Assembly (NCBI GenBank): GCA_036250225.1
Contig: JAPZLL010000105.1
Location: 1-14,271, forward strand
Origin: Cercophora sp. LCS_1
Lineage: Eukaryota; Ascomycota; Sordariomycetes; Sordariales; Lasiosphaeriaceae
Direction of reading: 5' to 3'
Length of the DNA: 14,271 nucleotides
Below, piece by piece: positions 1 through 7,787 of this stretch. Every line of letters starts with the position of its first letter. Positions within the stretch are counted from its first letter, which is position 1. Under the pieces are notes generated by a model, which saw only the letters and a program-made list of their open reading frames with translations, did no database searches and was not told the DNA's origin. The position numbers and the translations under genes are program-made.

Positions 1-110
1 TCACCTTGCACCCATCCTATCTAGAGCATTGGACCCTGTCCGCTCTTGCGATCTGTCTTTACCAGGCTCACCTCGGTGCACCTGGAGCAGGCCGTAACAC
101 AAATATAACA
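1..110. other. Normal-composition left flank, possibly the tail of a 5' LTR
   Basis: This stretch has balanced base composition, unlike the AT-rich block that starts at about 100. It ends in ATAACA at 105-110, directly before TTGGTAAATA at 113. A copia LTR ends in CA and is followed by a primer binding site that often begins TGGTA, so position 110 could be an LTR end. That is weak evidence: no second LTR copy with the same sequence was found near 4930-5150, and a true LTR would be expected to carry the same mutations as the rest of the element. No gene is seen here. Confidence 0.25.
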
Positions 111-112
111 AT

Positions 113-1080
113 TTGGTAAATATTTATAAGGAGGAGTGTAAGGAGGTTAAGAAAGTGGAAAAGGCCACTTCTAAGTTTACCCAATGGGTGTTTAAGACTG
201 TTATTTTGACCTATATAACTATATACTACCCTTCTGACCAGACCCTTACGGAGTGGTATATTAATTTGAAAAAGAGTTCGACTTTTATAGTAGAAACCTT
301 TTAGTTATAGGTTTATACCCAGTATCTTAAAGATATAAAGCCATTTAACCTACGGAAGGTAATAAGTTATAGAGATTGGTTTACTATCTGGGAGAACGTT
401 ATTATTAAAGGAGAGAAATAGGGTATTGTAGAGTATAAAAATAAAAAATTGCTGGCTCAAAATCTAGAAAAGGTAATCTAGTAATGGCCTGGCTTTCAAG
501 AATACAGCCATTTACTCACGGAAGACCCTATTACCTTTAATTATATAGCTACTACTGATAAAATCTGTAACTACCTTATATAGGATAATTTTTATAATTT
601 TGGACCTAATTATTAAGGTAGTTTTAAAAGCGCCTTTAGCGCTGGCTATATAAGTGGAAATTTGGATTCTTCCGCCTCAAAGACTTCCTTTTCTAGTAGT
701 TAAAGGAGAGTTTTTTAAAAAAAAAGTCCCCAACCTGGAAAGGAAGAGGCGAAAACTGTAGTAAAAACTGTAGTAATAACTGTAGAGGCTGCGGAATAAG
801 AGGAAAACTATCCTTTATTAATAAGTGGAAGAAGGAAGACGAAGCTAGTAACTCTGAAGTTAAATAGCTGTGGAATAATGAGATTCCAGAGTGTTGGATT
901 TGTGGAAATTGCTATATTATTAAGAATTGCGCGTATATCTTTTTATAAAAAGTACTGGAAACCTTCTAGCCAAACCCTGGCTTAGCGAAACTTATCCAGG
1001 AGAAGAGAAAAATAAATACCCAGTTTGAAGAGAGGATTACTAATCTCTTTATTAAAGAGACTAATTGACTATTTAAGAAG
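113..1080 (+). pseudogene. Copia gag remnant
   Basis: The first open stretch (113-303) starts at TTG and has no Met; it ends at a TAG. Its composition, rich in Lys and Glu with a Trp-Val-x-Lys-Thr-Val stretch and a later Leu-x-x-Trp-Tyr, resembles the capsid part of fungal copia Gag. Reading on in the same frame gives more Gag-like sequence (Trp-Phe-Thr-Ile-Trp-Glu near 380) broken by TAA/TAG. At 892-930 a Cys-x2-Cys-Gly run ending in Cys resembles a CCHC zinc knuckle; Tyr (TAT, 913-915) stands near where His is expected, as a CAT-to-TAT change would give, though the spacing is one residue short. In a working element Gag packages the RNA. This copy cannot be translated beyond short fragments. 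Confidence 0.65.
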
Positions 1081-1119
1081 GGCCTTAGTAAATTTCTCTT
1101 GAAATATATCCTCTCTAAA

Positions 1120-1430
1120 AGAGTAAAAGTTGGCCTTTTTATAACCAGTTATTCTCTTAAAAATAGAACTATTTTAGATTTTGGGGCTATAGTCCATATC
1201 TTTAATAATATTATACATTTCCGCTGTTTCTGCAATATTTATTAAAACGACTATATAGTTGCTAGCGATTTATTTGTAAAGGTATTGGGATATGGAACGG
1301 TAGACCTAATTATTAAAATATTATGGGGAATTAGGACCCTCATTCTTTATAATGTAGCCTATTATAAAGGGTTTATAACCAATTTAGTATTGCTGGGTTA
1401 GTTCTATTTTAGGTAGTATTAAAATAATAA
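1120..1430 (+). pseudogene. Copia aspartic protease remnant
   Basis: The retroviral-type protease active site is recognisable at 1171-1200. It reads Ile-Leu-Asp-Phe-Gly-Ala-Ile-Val-His-Ile where copia proteases have Leu-Asp-Ser-Gly-Ala-Thr/Ser-x-His-Ile. The catalytic Asp codon (1177-1179) survives, but the following Ser or Thr is now Phe (TTT, 1180-1182) and the Thr is Ile (ATA, 1189-1191). Both are single C-to-T changes from common codons. Downstream, near 1330-1400, a Leu-Tyr-Asn-Val-Ala-Tyr-Tyr and Asn-Leu-Val stretch matches the second conserved block of copia proteases (Leu-x-Asn-Val-x-Tyr-x-Pro and Asn-Leu-x-Ser). The protease normally cleaves the Gag-Pol polyprotein. Confidence 0.75.
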
Positions 1431-1689
1431 AGTTCTAGTCAATAAGATTCTTAATAAAGATAACTGGCTTATTTACACTCTGGAATATATATACGGTTTA
1501 AACGTAATAGAGTATATTAAACTAGATACTATTATTAAAAGATTTATAGAGAGGCAAACTGCTTTTTTAATAAGGAAATTATTAATTAATTATATATTTA
1601 CTCTTTAATAATACCTCTAATTGGGGTACTCCAATAATAAAGCTATTTATAAGTTCTCCAGTATAACCAAGGGGGTGGATATGCAAGGA

Positions 1690-2390
1690 GGCCCTATTAA
1701 GGTGGAATGTAAGGCCTATAGTATATTAAAAGGTGTAAAAAGTATATTAAAATACTTATATTAGATATTTAATTGAACTAGAATTTGTTGGTCTCTGGAT
1801 TTCTTTAAATTTAAAAAGGATTGATTTGATCCTAGTTATATTAAATTCCTATTATTAATTAATAGGAAATTTCGCTTTATTTTTAAAGTAGTGCTCAAAG
1901 ACACTAAAACTACTATTATTTCCGGAATATTTAATAAGTTCCTCACAACTTTAAAGATGCAATATTATATTGTATTAGAGGTTTTTGAGGCCGATTAAGC
2001 GTTTTGGGACTAACAATTCGAGATTATATTGAAAAAAAAGTTTATTGGATTGAGCCTTTAGTTTCAAATACCTATAAACAAAATGGTATAGTAAAAAGAA
2101 CTAGCGGTATTATTTAGACCACTGCGTAGTGCCTCTGTACAGCTATTAAGTTGCTATTAATTATATGGGTTGAAATAATTTGGACTATTATTTACCTCAA
2201 TAATCGAATACTAAAGGAAGTTTTTAAGTAGGAGACCCTATACGAGGCTTTTTATAACTCTATCTCCAAGTCCAACGGAATTAAAGGTATTAACCACACT
2301 CCAGCTTTCTACTATCTTTGAGTTTACGGCTATAAGGCCTATTTTATGTTATCTTTTGTTTAGAATTGGAAAAGAAGAAGTAGAAGTTAT
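1690..2390 (+). pseudogene. Copia integrase remnant
   Basis: A Phe-Leu-Leu-Leu-Ile-Asn-Arg-Lys-x-Arg run at 1846-1875 matches the first strand of the copia integrase core, with the first catalytic Asp replaced by Asn (AAT, 1861-1863). At 2070-2102 Tyr-Lys-Gln-Asn-Gly-Ile-Val-Lys-Arg-Thr matches the third catalytic block (Gln-Asn-Gly-x-x-Glu-Arg). The catalytic Glu is Lys (AAA, 2094-2096), a G-to-A change. Further on are Trp-Thr-Ile-Ile-Tyr-Leu-Asn-Asn-Arg and Tyr-Glu-Ala-Phe (2190-2255), then Val-Tyr-Gly-Tyr-Lys-Ala-Tyr near 2325, all standard downstream copia integrase blocks. Several TAG and TAA codons interrupt the frame. Integrase would insert the cDNA into the host genome; two of its three catalytic acids are lost here. 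Confidence 0.85.
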
Positions 2391-3289
2391 TGTTATATAA
2401 TTGAGTTAGATATTTGATTGGATATTAATTAATAAATAATTAGTAGATTTAGAACCCTATTAATAATAATATTATTATTATAAGGAGTGTTGAATGCAAT
2501 AAAGAAAAAGTATTTAATGGGAATAAATTAATATTGAGGGGTAATTTTTTTAAGGTTTCCTCTAATTAATATAAGGCCTTTTTCTGTAATTTTAAGGCTA
2601 ATTGATAATAGTATTATAACCCCACTGGAAAGAGAAATTTCTTTAATTAAAAATAAGATAAAGATGTTGAGGACCCTAAAGGTTTAAGGAGAGAAGATGG
2701 TAAAGAAGAATAAAAAGAGAGATTAAAGATTAAAATCCAGGTGAGAATTTATTGCCCCAAAAGGAATAATAATAAAGTCCAGCCCAAATTATAGAACCTA
2801 ATTAACTCTATAATAAAGGTTAAAAAGAGAATTTCTTCCCCAGAATTATTTTTGAAATACCTCTTTTAATTACACTCCAGGCTGCTACTTTTTAAGGGTT
2901 AATAAGTTTACCCTATAGGGACTGCCCTAAATGCCCTTAGATAGCAATAATTAATAAAGAGGTTGCTCTTTGTTAATTGAATTCGTTAGAGGTAGACATT
3001 ACAATTGAGCACCCCTTTAATATATGGAATTATACGTTTTCAGCGGGCCTTAAGGTAGGCTTTTTTATGGAATTTAAGAATTAAATTATTATAAGAGAAC
3101 AGGTATATTAAAGACTTTATAGTTTATAGTGGAATAAAGATTCCTTTCCCCACAATTTAATAATAAAGGAGAAGAGGATACTAAATCCCTCACTAGAATT
3201 TAATTTTATTAAGCGAAAGAGATTCTACTGAAGTTATTTCTCTAAAATATTAAAGAACTATTGTGATTTCTACACCCATATATTTAGAT
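2391..3289 (+). other. AT-rich integrase-to-RT linker of the copia element
   Basis: This 0.9 kb lies between the last integrase block and the first reverse transcriptase block. It is as AT-rich and stop-laden as its surroundings. Copia elements usually have a poorly conserved, low-complexity linker here, so the lack of recognisable motifs is expected. I see no separate gene, RNA or repeat in it. Confidence 0.6.
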
Positions 3290-4330
3290 TATAATTTGTT
3301 ATAATTTAGAAGTTGTATCTCCAAAACTATGGAGAGATAGGGTCTTGGATTGTAGTGGAAAAGGAAAGGGCCAAAGGCTACCAAATCTTGGATTATATAT
3401 AGGTATTTATCTATAAATTTAATAAATATAGATATTTTTAGAAGGTAAAGGTAAGATTGGTGGTTAGAAGAAATTAATAAAATAATTTCATTTTTGAGAA
3501 TAATTATGCTATTACCCTCGCCAGCCAATCTTTCCGCTTATTTATTGCTATTACAGTAAGATTCGACTTTAAACTTATTTAATATAATATTATTAATGCC
3601 TTTATATATGTGCTATTCCATTATAATATATTTATATAAATGTTTTATAGTTTCCGAGAGGAAGGAAAGATCCTCCTTTTCAAGAAAGCTTTATATAGCC
3701 TTAAAGAATCTCCTCTAATCTAATAATACTACTTCTCTATAATGCTCAAACAATAGGGATTTATGTCAATTCCACACAAACCCTGCACCTTTATTAAGAG
3801 AGACGTAGTAATATTCTTTTATATTAATAATATCATTATTATTTATAAAAAATAATAAAAGGGCGCAGTTAATAATAATGTCCAATAACTATAGGAGATT
3901 TATATACTTTAAGGTAGTGAGGATCTTTAATGGTTTTTTGGCCTAGAGGTTATTTGCAATTACCCCAATAAATAGATCTACCTCTCTCAATCCAATTATA
4001 TTAATAAACTCAAGAAGTTTCTTAATGAGGATCCGTAACGGTACTATTAAGGGCTAAATAACCGTTCAATACTATAGTCAATTCGCTCGTTTAAAATACT
4101 AATGGGAGGAACAGAGTTGAAGCCTTTTAAAGGAGAGGCAATACCGGATATAACCACATGTTTCTAGAAAAAGATTGGTTCGCTCCTCTATATAATTATT
4201 ATTATTAGACTTAATATTAACTATATTATATCCAAACTAATGAGATTTAACCTCAATCCTTTACTAGAATATTACAATATTATTGATCGAGTAATTAAAT
4301 ATCTCCTCAATACTTAATACTATATTTTAA
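3290..4330 (+). pseudogene. Copia reverse transcriptase remnant
   Basis: Several blocks of copia reverse transcriptase (RVT_2 type) can be read. Val-Phe-x-Tyr-Lys-Phe-Asn-Lys lies near 3404-3430, and Arg-Leu-Val-Val near 3452. Tyr-Ala-Ile-Thr-Leu-Ala-Ser-Gln-Ser-Phe-Arg follows near 3508-3540. The first catalytic Asp of the Gln-Tyr-Asp-x-Ile-Asn-Ala-Phe block is Asn (AAT, 3586-3588), preceded by a TAA at the Gln (3580-3582). Ala-Leu-Tyr-Ser-Leu-Lys-Glu-Ser-Pro (3688-3714) corresponds to Ala-Leu-Tyr-Gly-Leu-Lys. The Tyr-Val-Asp-Asp active site reads Tyr-Ile-Asn-Asn (3820-3831). Gly-Leu-Glu-Val, then Tyr-Leu-Ser-Gln, follow near 3940-3990. The enzyme would copy element RNA into DNA, but all three catalytic Asp positions appear changed to Asn. 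Confidence 0.9.
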
Positions 4331-4929
4331 AGTTCGGGAGTGGTAATACCCTCAAAACCTAGAGTAATGCCTCGTTTATCAATAATCCTAACTGATATTT
4401 TTCTCAAGTCTATATTATAAAGTTATTTAGAGGAATAATTGGCTGGTGTGCTAATAAGTAAAATATAGTTACTACCTCCACTATGGAAGTGGAATTATTG
4501 GTTTTATTTTAGGCCACTAAGGAAGCCCTATTTGTAATGAAGCTACTTATGGAACTTGGAGTAGAATTTGAGGACCCTACGGTCCAATTTTGGTGTAATA
4601 ACCTTATAACAATTAGGTTTATAACGGAGGAAACCACTGTTTTAACCACCAAATTGAAGCATGTGGATGTCCACAACCACTAGCTACGAGAAAAGACCTT
4701 AGATAAAGCTATTTACGTGCAATATGTGGGTATAGACGATATGTTAGCCAACGGTTTAATGAAGCCGTTGGGTATTGGAAAATTTCGTGTATTTAGAGAC
4801 TAGATTGGTGTTGTGGATATCAGGGCTAGGGTAGAGGGTAGGAAGATCAAAAGGCTGACCTATAACGACTTAGTCCGGATGGAGGAAGAAATCGAGGGTA
4901 CAGAGGTGGACCTATACCCAAAAGAGTAA
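4331..4929 (+). pseudogene. Copia RNase H remnant and C-terminal end of pol
   Basis: RNase H blocks are clear. Trp/stop-Ser-Asn-Ala-Ser-Phe (4360-4377) has Asn (AAT, 4366-4368) where the first catalytic Asp belongs. Gly-Trp-Cys-Ala-Asn-Lys is followed by Thr-Ser-Thr-Met-Glu-Val-Glu with Glu retained (4486-4494). Trp-Cys-Asn-Asn (4591-4602) stands for Cys-Asp-Asn. Lys-His-Val-Asp-Val-His-Asn-His-stop (4657-4683) matches the conserved KHIDIxxH block, and Ala-Asn-Gly-Leu-Met-Lys (4747-4764) matches Ala-Asp-x-x-Thr-Lys. After a TAG at 4801 the frame runs open and unmutated to TAA at 4927-4929, encoding a basic/acidic tail (Val-Asp-Ile-Arg-Ala-Arg, later Met-Glu-Glu-Glu). RNase H would degrade the RNA template. 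The normal-composition tail beside the AT-rich body is unusual. Confidence 0.9.
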
Positions 4930-5189
4930 TTCTAACGCCTTGAATAGCTTCAACTAGTCTATTGAAACAGCCAAGTTGAGGGGGTATGTCAACGGGCGAC
5001 GGAAGAAGCCGTATTCGTGGCTGGGTAAGCCGCCAGAGGCTGGTGGCAGCCATCCAGAAAGAGGGGTAACGGTCGGAAATCCCCACACTGTTTTTTGAAC
5101 ACAACGACAAAAACTTCAATCAATTGAGCAATTGTTTTGGCAACGGCCAACGATCTATTATCGCGTACATCGCGTGTTTTTCGCTGTTG
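4930..5189. other. Junction between the copia and hAT relics; possible polypurine tract
   Basis: No gene is supported here. TTGAGGGGG at 4976-4984 followed by TATGTCAACGGG could be the polypurine tract and first bases of a copia 3' LTR, since it lies about 50 bases after the pol stop codon. An LTR start at 4985 or 4987 is only a guess because no matching 5' LTR is visible in the window. Short open frames on both strands through this interval show no recognisable protein. Near 5120-5189 the sequence changes to what looks like the leader of the hAT element. Confidence 0.3.
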
Positions 5190-5213
5190 AGAGCCAAAGT
5201 CGACACCCCCCAA

Positions 5214-5256
5214 CCGCGACCGCGACCGCGACCGCGACCACGACCACCCCCCCCCC
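5214..5256. repeat. (CCGCGA)n microsatellite with a C10 run
   Basis: Four perfect CCGCGA units (5214-5237) and one variant (CCACGA, 5238-5243) are followed by CCA and a run of ten C (5247-5256). In the forward direction it would encode Thr-Ala or Arg-Asp dipeptide repeats near the transposase N terminus. The long C run is a plausible site of the frame change between this repeat and the transposase sequence that follows. The open frames on both strands across 5120-5480 are by-products of this low-complexity sequence. Confidence 0.9.
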
Positions 5257-5265
5257 ATCGCACCG

Positions 5266-7000
5266 ATCTTCCAATTCCGAGCAGGCAAGCCGACCAATAA
5301 GCCAGAACACGTCGCGCGGCAGTACGAGGCAATTGCCAATCTGACCGAGGAAACACTGCCGAAGAAGGTATCGGATTGGCTGAAGGGAGAACAAGAGTTG
5401 GGTCCCTACAACGTGGTTCAAGCAGTTTGGCGGCTCGAAACGGTCCTCTTGGGTCAAGGATTATGGCTGTTATTTGGTGCAATTGGGCAAGGAAAATAAG
5501 CCATTACCAGCGACCAAAAGGTGGTTTTGCACGGTAAAACCGTCAGCGTGTTCGGCCAACTACGCTGGCAGTTCAACGCGCAACGCGATGATCCATCTTA
5601 TTGGCCCTCCCCATTGGGTTGAACCGCTGGAGGATTCTCCTATACAGCCACCAGCAAAGAGAGAGAAGAAGAGTCAGCGCACCGCCACTCGAGGCAAGGC
5701 TATTCCTATCACAACCGCTGACTCTCAGAAGTTGATTGGATCCTCAGCGCCAATATCTCGTTCAATCAGGTCTCGAATCCTGACTTTTGATCTGCGACAA
5801 TGGTCCGAGGCTGTTGCCGACCTCTGGCACAACGGCAAAGAAATGGGTACTCACAGCGATATCAAGTCCCTCAAGTGCGAGATTGCCGACGCTGTTTCTC
5901 CCACTCGTCTACCTTTATTGCCGTCGTTGCGCACTATCTCGACGCTGGTTTCCAGCAGCGGCACCGCCTCTTACGCTTGAAGCATCTCAAAGGCCGCCAT
6001 CGCGGCGCGCAGGAGCTCGCTCCGGAAGTCTTGAGGGCTATATTATGGCGGATAACGAGACCGCCAACGACTCTTGTCTCTGTCGGGACCTTCCTGAGAA
6101 CGAGCGCCTCGCCGAATACGAGCTCGACGACCTCGATTATATCCGCCGCCTTCGCTGCCTGGGCCATATCATCAATTTGGCTGCTAAAACAATACTGCAG
6201 GGTAATAACTCAGCTTTTCTTCGGACCTTGGATCTGACGAGAAATTGGCGGCAATGGAAGAGACGGCTCTCTTACAAGAATGGAGGAAGCTCAACGCCGT
6301 TGGCAAACTTGACGCCCTTTCGCATTTTATTCGCAGAAGCCCCCAACGCAAAGCCAAGTTTCTTAGCTACGTCAAAGGCGAGATCTCCGAGGAAATCTCT
6401 CCAAGTGGGAGACGAGCCGGCTGCATCTTTTCTTCATGATTCCGTCTTCTTCATGATTGCGAGAGCCATCCTCTTGCGCAGGCCTCTCGATTATATTTGC
6501 AGGGTTTGTGAGGAATCGATTGGGAGATTCTTATTGCCTTCCACACGATCCTCGAACCTCTTTGTCGGCAACCAAATTCCACGAGGGCAACAGTATAACC
6601 CTGCCAACCGCAGTATCGACCCATCTCGCCGCAATCCTCCGTCACCACCACGTGCCATACATGACATCGCCGCCGCCGCCACCGCCGCAGCCGCCTGACC
6701 GGTTACCTGAGTTGCCATACATGACAGACCAGGGTCTTGAGGTGGTCAACGATTATATCAACATGATGGAGGTCTCGCCTATATACTGGTCGGTAACCAC
6801 GTGCATCCCGCTCGCCATCACCATCGCCGCTGCCGCCACCACCGCCGCCGCCTGACCGGTTACCTGAATTGCCATACATGACAGACCAGGGTCTTGAGGT
6901 GGTCAACGATTATATCAACATGATGGAGGTCTCGCCTGTATACTGGTCGGTAATGATGCTTCACCCCGAGTTCCGCAAGGCCCACCTAGGTATATTCCTA
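5266..7000 (+). pseudogene. Broken hAT transposase (copy 1)
   Basis: Reading across frames gives the usual hAT order. A helical N-terminal piece (5266-5395, Lys-Lys-Val-Ser-Asp-Trp-Leu-Lys) precedes a BED-finger-like stretch, Ser-Trp-Val-Lys-Asp-Tyr-Gly then Trp-Phe-Cys (5447-5530). The catalytic domain start, Ala-Val-Val-Ala-His-Tyr-Leu-Asp then Leu-Lys-Gly-Arg-His, is at 5914-6004. Gly-Tyr-Ile-Met-Ala-Asp-Asn-Glu-Thr-Ala-Asn-Asp is near 6035-6073, and Arg-Cys-Leu-Gly-His-Ile-Ile-Asn-Leu-Ala-Ala-Lys at 6150-6188. Val-Gly-Lys-Leu-Asp then Ser-Pro-Gln-Arg lies at 6296-6350, Met-Ile-Ala-Arg-Ala-Ile-Leu-Leu-Arg-Arg near 6452-6483, and Ser-Pro-Ile-Tyr-Trp then Leu-His-Pro-Glu after 6770. Each block is typical of fungal hAT transposases. 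At least four frame changes are needed, so no full protein is made. Confidence 0.85.
6675..6953 (+). repeat. 157-bp tandem duplication with GCC-rich tracts inside the hAT relic
   Basis: The segment 6694-6796 (from CCTGACCGGTTACCTGA to TGGTCGGTAA) is repeated at 6851-6953, an offset of exactly 157 bases. I count two differences over the compared part (G/A at 6711/6868 and A/G in GCCTAT/GCCTGT). Each copy is preceded by a GCC/ACC-rich trinucleotide tract (6669-6693 and 6825-6850), likely the site of slippage or unequal exchange. The duplicated part encodes the hAT block with Ser-Pro-x-Tyr-Trp-Ser-Val. In the second copy that block continues into Met-Met-Leu-His-Pro-Glu, while the first copy diverges after 6796. 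Confidence 0.9.
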
Positions 7001-7224
7001 TTTTGTTAGACATACAACGAACTTGTTGTTTAGGAGTAGCCAGCAGAGGCACCGCGGCGGATCGCGCCGTGCACCGCTTTCTTATTTGGTCAAGACTACC
7101 GGCCAGGGCCACAGCGCAACCAGGCCGCCAACGAGATGGACATGTTCCTCAAACGAGGTCAAGGATCCTTGTTTGAGATGGCGCTCCTACCAACACAACC
7201 AAAATCAACACAACCAGAGCAATA

Positions 7225-7330
7225 CCAGATCGCAAGAGAGACTATTGTCATTGCTGCCCTTGCCTCTGGCGGATGCAGGTCCCCAAAGCAGCAGTGCCGT
7301 TTACAACCAAGACCAACGCAACCCCAAGAT
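7225..7330 (+). repeat. Solitary diverged copy of the dispersed 130-155 bp repeat
   Basis: GATCGCAAGAGAGACTATTG at 7229-7248 occurs again at 12428-12447, in both places followed by TCATTGCTGC. TCTGGCGGATGCAGGTCCCC then CAAAGCAGCAGTGCCGTTT (7265-7303) matches the array units at 12913-12950 and 13041 onward. The unit is in the same orientation as the array, about 5 kb upstream of it, and lies just after the first hAT relic. Confidence 0.75.
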
Positions 7331-7575
7331 TAATACAACTGGAGCGACGACCCCCCGCTGCGCGCTGCGTCCCTACTGCAGGAACAAAAACGAAAAGCAG
7401 AGGTCCCCTCCCTGCCCCTCGGTCTTTTCCGTTTATTTCCTCGCAGCTTGGGGCGGTGCCGGTGCAAGATCAACGCAACCAAGACACAACCGGCCGTTTC
7501 CGGCCCCCTGAATCACGTATGGCCTGTACACCACCACAGCTGTCAAAACCTTGTCCTTGGTTGCTTGGTCACCGA

Positions 7576-7614
7576 ACAAAGAATGACTGGTTGAAAACAA
7601 AGAATGACTGGTTG
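7576..7614 (+). repeat. 18-bp direct repeat, 21-bp period
   Basis: ACAAAGAATGACTGGTTG at 7576-7593 is repeated exactly at 7597-7614 with a 3-base spacer. It lies about 180 bases upstream of the start codon of the intact gene, so it could be promoter sequence or a simple replication-slippage product. Confidence 0.9.
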
Positions 7615-7684
7615 CCTGGTGGTGTAGCGCTTTGACCACCCATTGCAGGGCACATTAGCGCTCGCCCAAGCCCTTCAATTTGTT

Positions 7685-7787
7685 CCCTTACTCACATTGC
7701 AACACCCTTACTCACATTGCAACAGAACATAAAAGCAGTGCCATCTTCTTCTTCTCTCCCCCACAGTCTATTCCAGTGTCTTTCTGC
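7685..7787 (+). promoter_or_regulatory. Likely core promoter and leader of the 7788-9373 gene
   Basis: CCCTTACTCACATTGCAACA is present twice in perfect tandem (7685-7704 and 7705-7724). It is followed at once by an ATAAAAG element (7729-7735) and then a pyrimidine-rich stretch (7741-7787, with runs of CTTCTTCTT and CTCCCCCAC) ending at the ATG. A TATA-like element followed by a CT-rich leader is common in filamentous fungal promoters. The spacing from the TATA-like element to the ATG is only about 55 bases, so the leader would be short. The role of the duplicated 20-mer is inferred from position only. Confidence 0.45.

Larger units (their letters stand above)
111..4929 (+). mobile_element. 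RIP-degenerated Ty1/copia LTR retrotransposon (internal region)
   Basis: The segment carries remnants of gag, aspartic protease, integrase, reverse transcriptase and RNase H in that order, which is the Ty1/copia (Pseudoviridae-type) order; gypsy elements have integrase last. From about 100 to 4800 the sequence is extremely AT-rich, full of TpA, and interrupted by in-frame stops that are mostly TAA and TAG, many where the family has Gln. Conserved Asp codons repeatedly read AAT. This is what RIP (C-to-T on either strand, preferring CpA) leaves in fungal repeats. The reading frame stays mostly collinear, so decay came from substitutions rather than indels. The last 130 bases of pol (4800-4929) are open and of normal composition. 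LTRs could not be identified with confidence. The element cannot be autonomous. Confidence 0.9.
5190..7010 (+). mobile_element. hAT-family DNA transposon relic, copy 1
   Basis: This region contains most of a fungal hAT transposase spread over all three forward frames. The part from about 5640 to 6508 is closely matched by 13146-14050, a second copy in the same orientation. In contrast to the copia block, composition is normal and damage consists of frameshifts, short deletions and tandem duplications rather than C-to-T changes. Terminal inverted repeats and an 8-bp target duplication could not be identified, so the outer boundaries are approximate. The right end is taken near 7010 because recognisable transposase sequence fades there; a Glu-Met-Asp-Met-Phe-Leu-Lys stretch near 7130-7155 could be the start of the hAT C-terminal dimerisation region. 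The element is not autonomous. Confidence 0.85.
7011..7684. other. Gene-free spacer between the hAT relic and the intact gene
   Basis: No gene with recognisable homology is seen. Open frames here are proline-, glutamine- and arginine-rich, lack introns or motifs, and look like chance frames in GC-rich DNA. The interval holds a possible last trace of the hAT C terminus near 7125-7160, one diverged copy of the dispersed 130-155 bp repeat (7225-7330), and a direct repeat at 7576-7614. Confidence 0.5.

Noticed and set aside
113..304. 63-residue open frame as a small gene
   Set aside because: It starts at TTG, has no Met, and continues beyond its TAG as Gag-like sequence; it is the first fragment of the mutated copia gag.
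3289..3528. Minus-strand open frame of 79 residues
   Set aside because: It lies antisense to the reverse transcriptase remnant and has the biased Ile/Leu/Tyr composition expected from AT-rich DNA.
100..4800. AT-rich block as inserted mitochondrial DNA or a centromeric satellite
   Set aside because: Collinear copia domains can be read through the whole block, no mitochondrial gene is seen, and there is no tandem satellite period.
4847..5482. Several overlapping open frames on both strands
   Set aside because: They are produced by the (CCGCGA)n and poly-C tract and GC-rich surroundings; none has motifs, and they contradict each other.
6451..6906. Minus-strand frames with Gly- or Ala-rich runs
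   Set aside because: The runs come from GCC trinucleotide tracts inside the hAT relic, whose transposase motifs are on the plus strand.
7023..7635. Overlapping forward frames rich in Pro, Arg and Gln as a gene
   Set aside because: Three frames are open at once, which reflects low stop density in GC-rich DNA; no intron signals or conserved motifs are visible.
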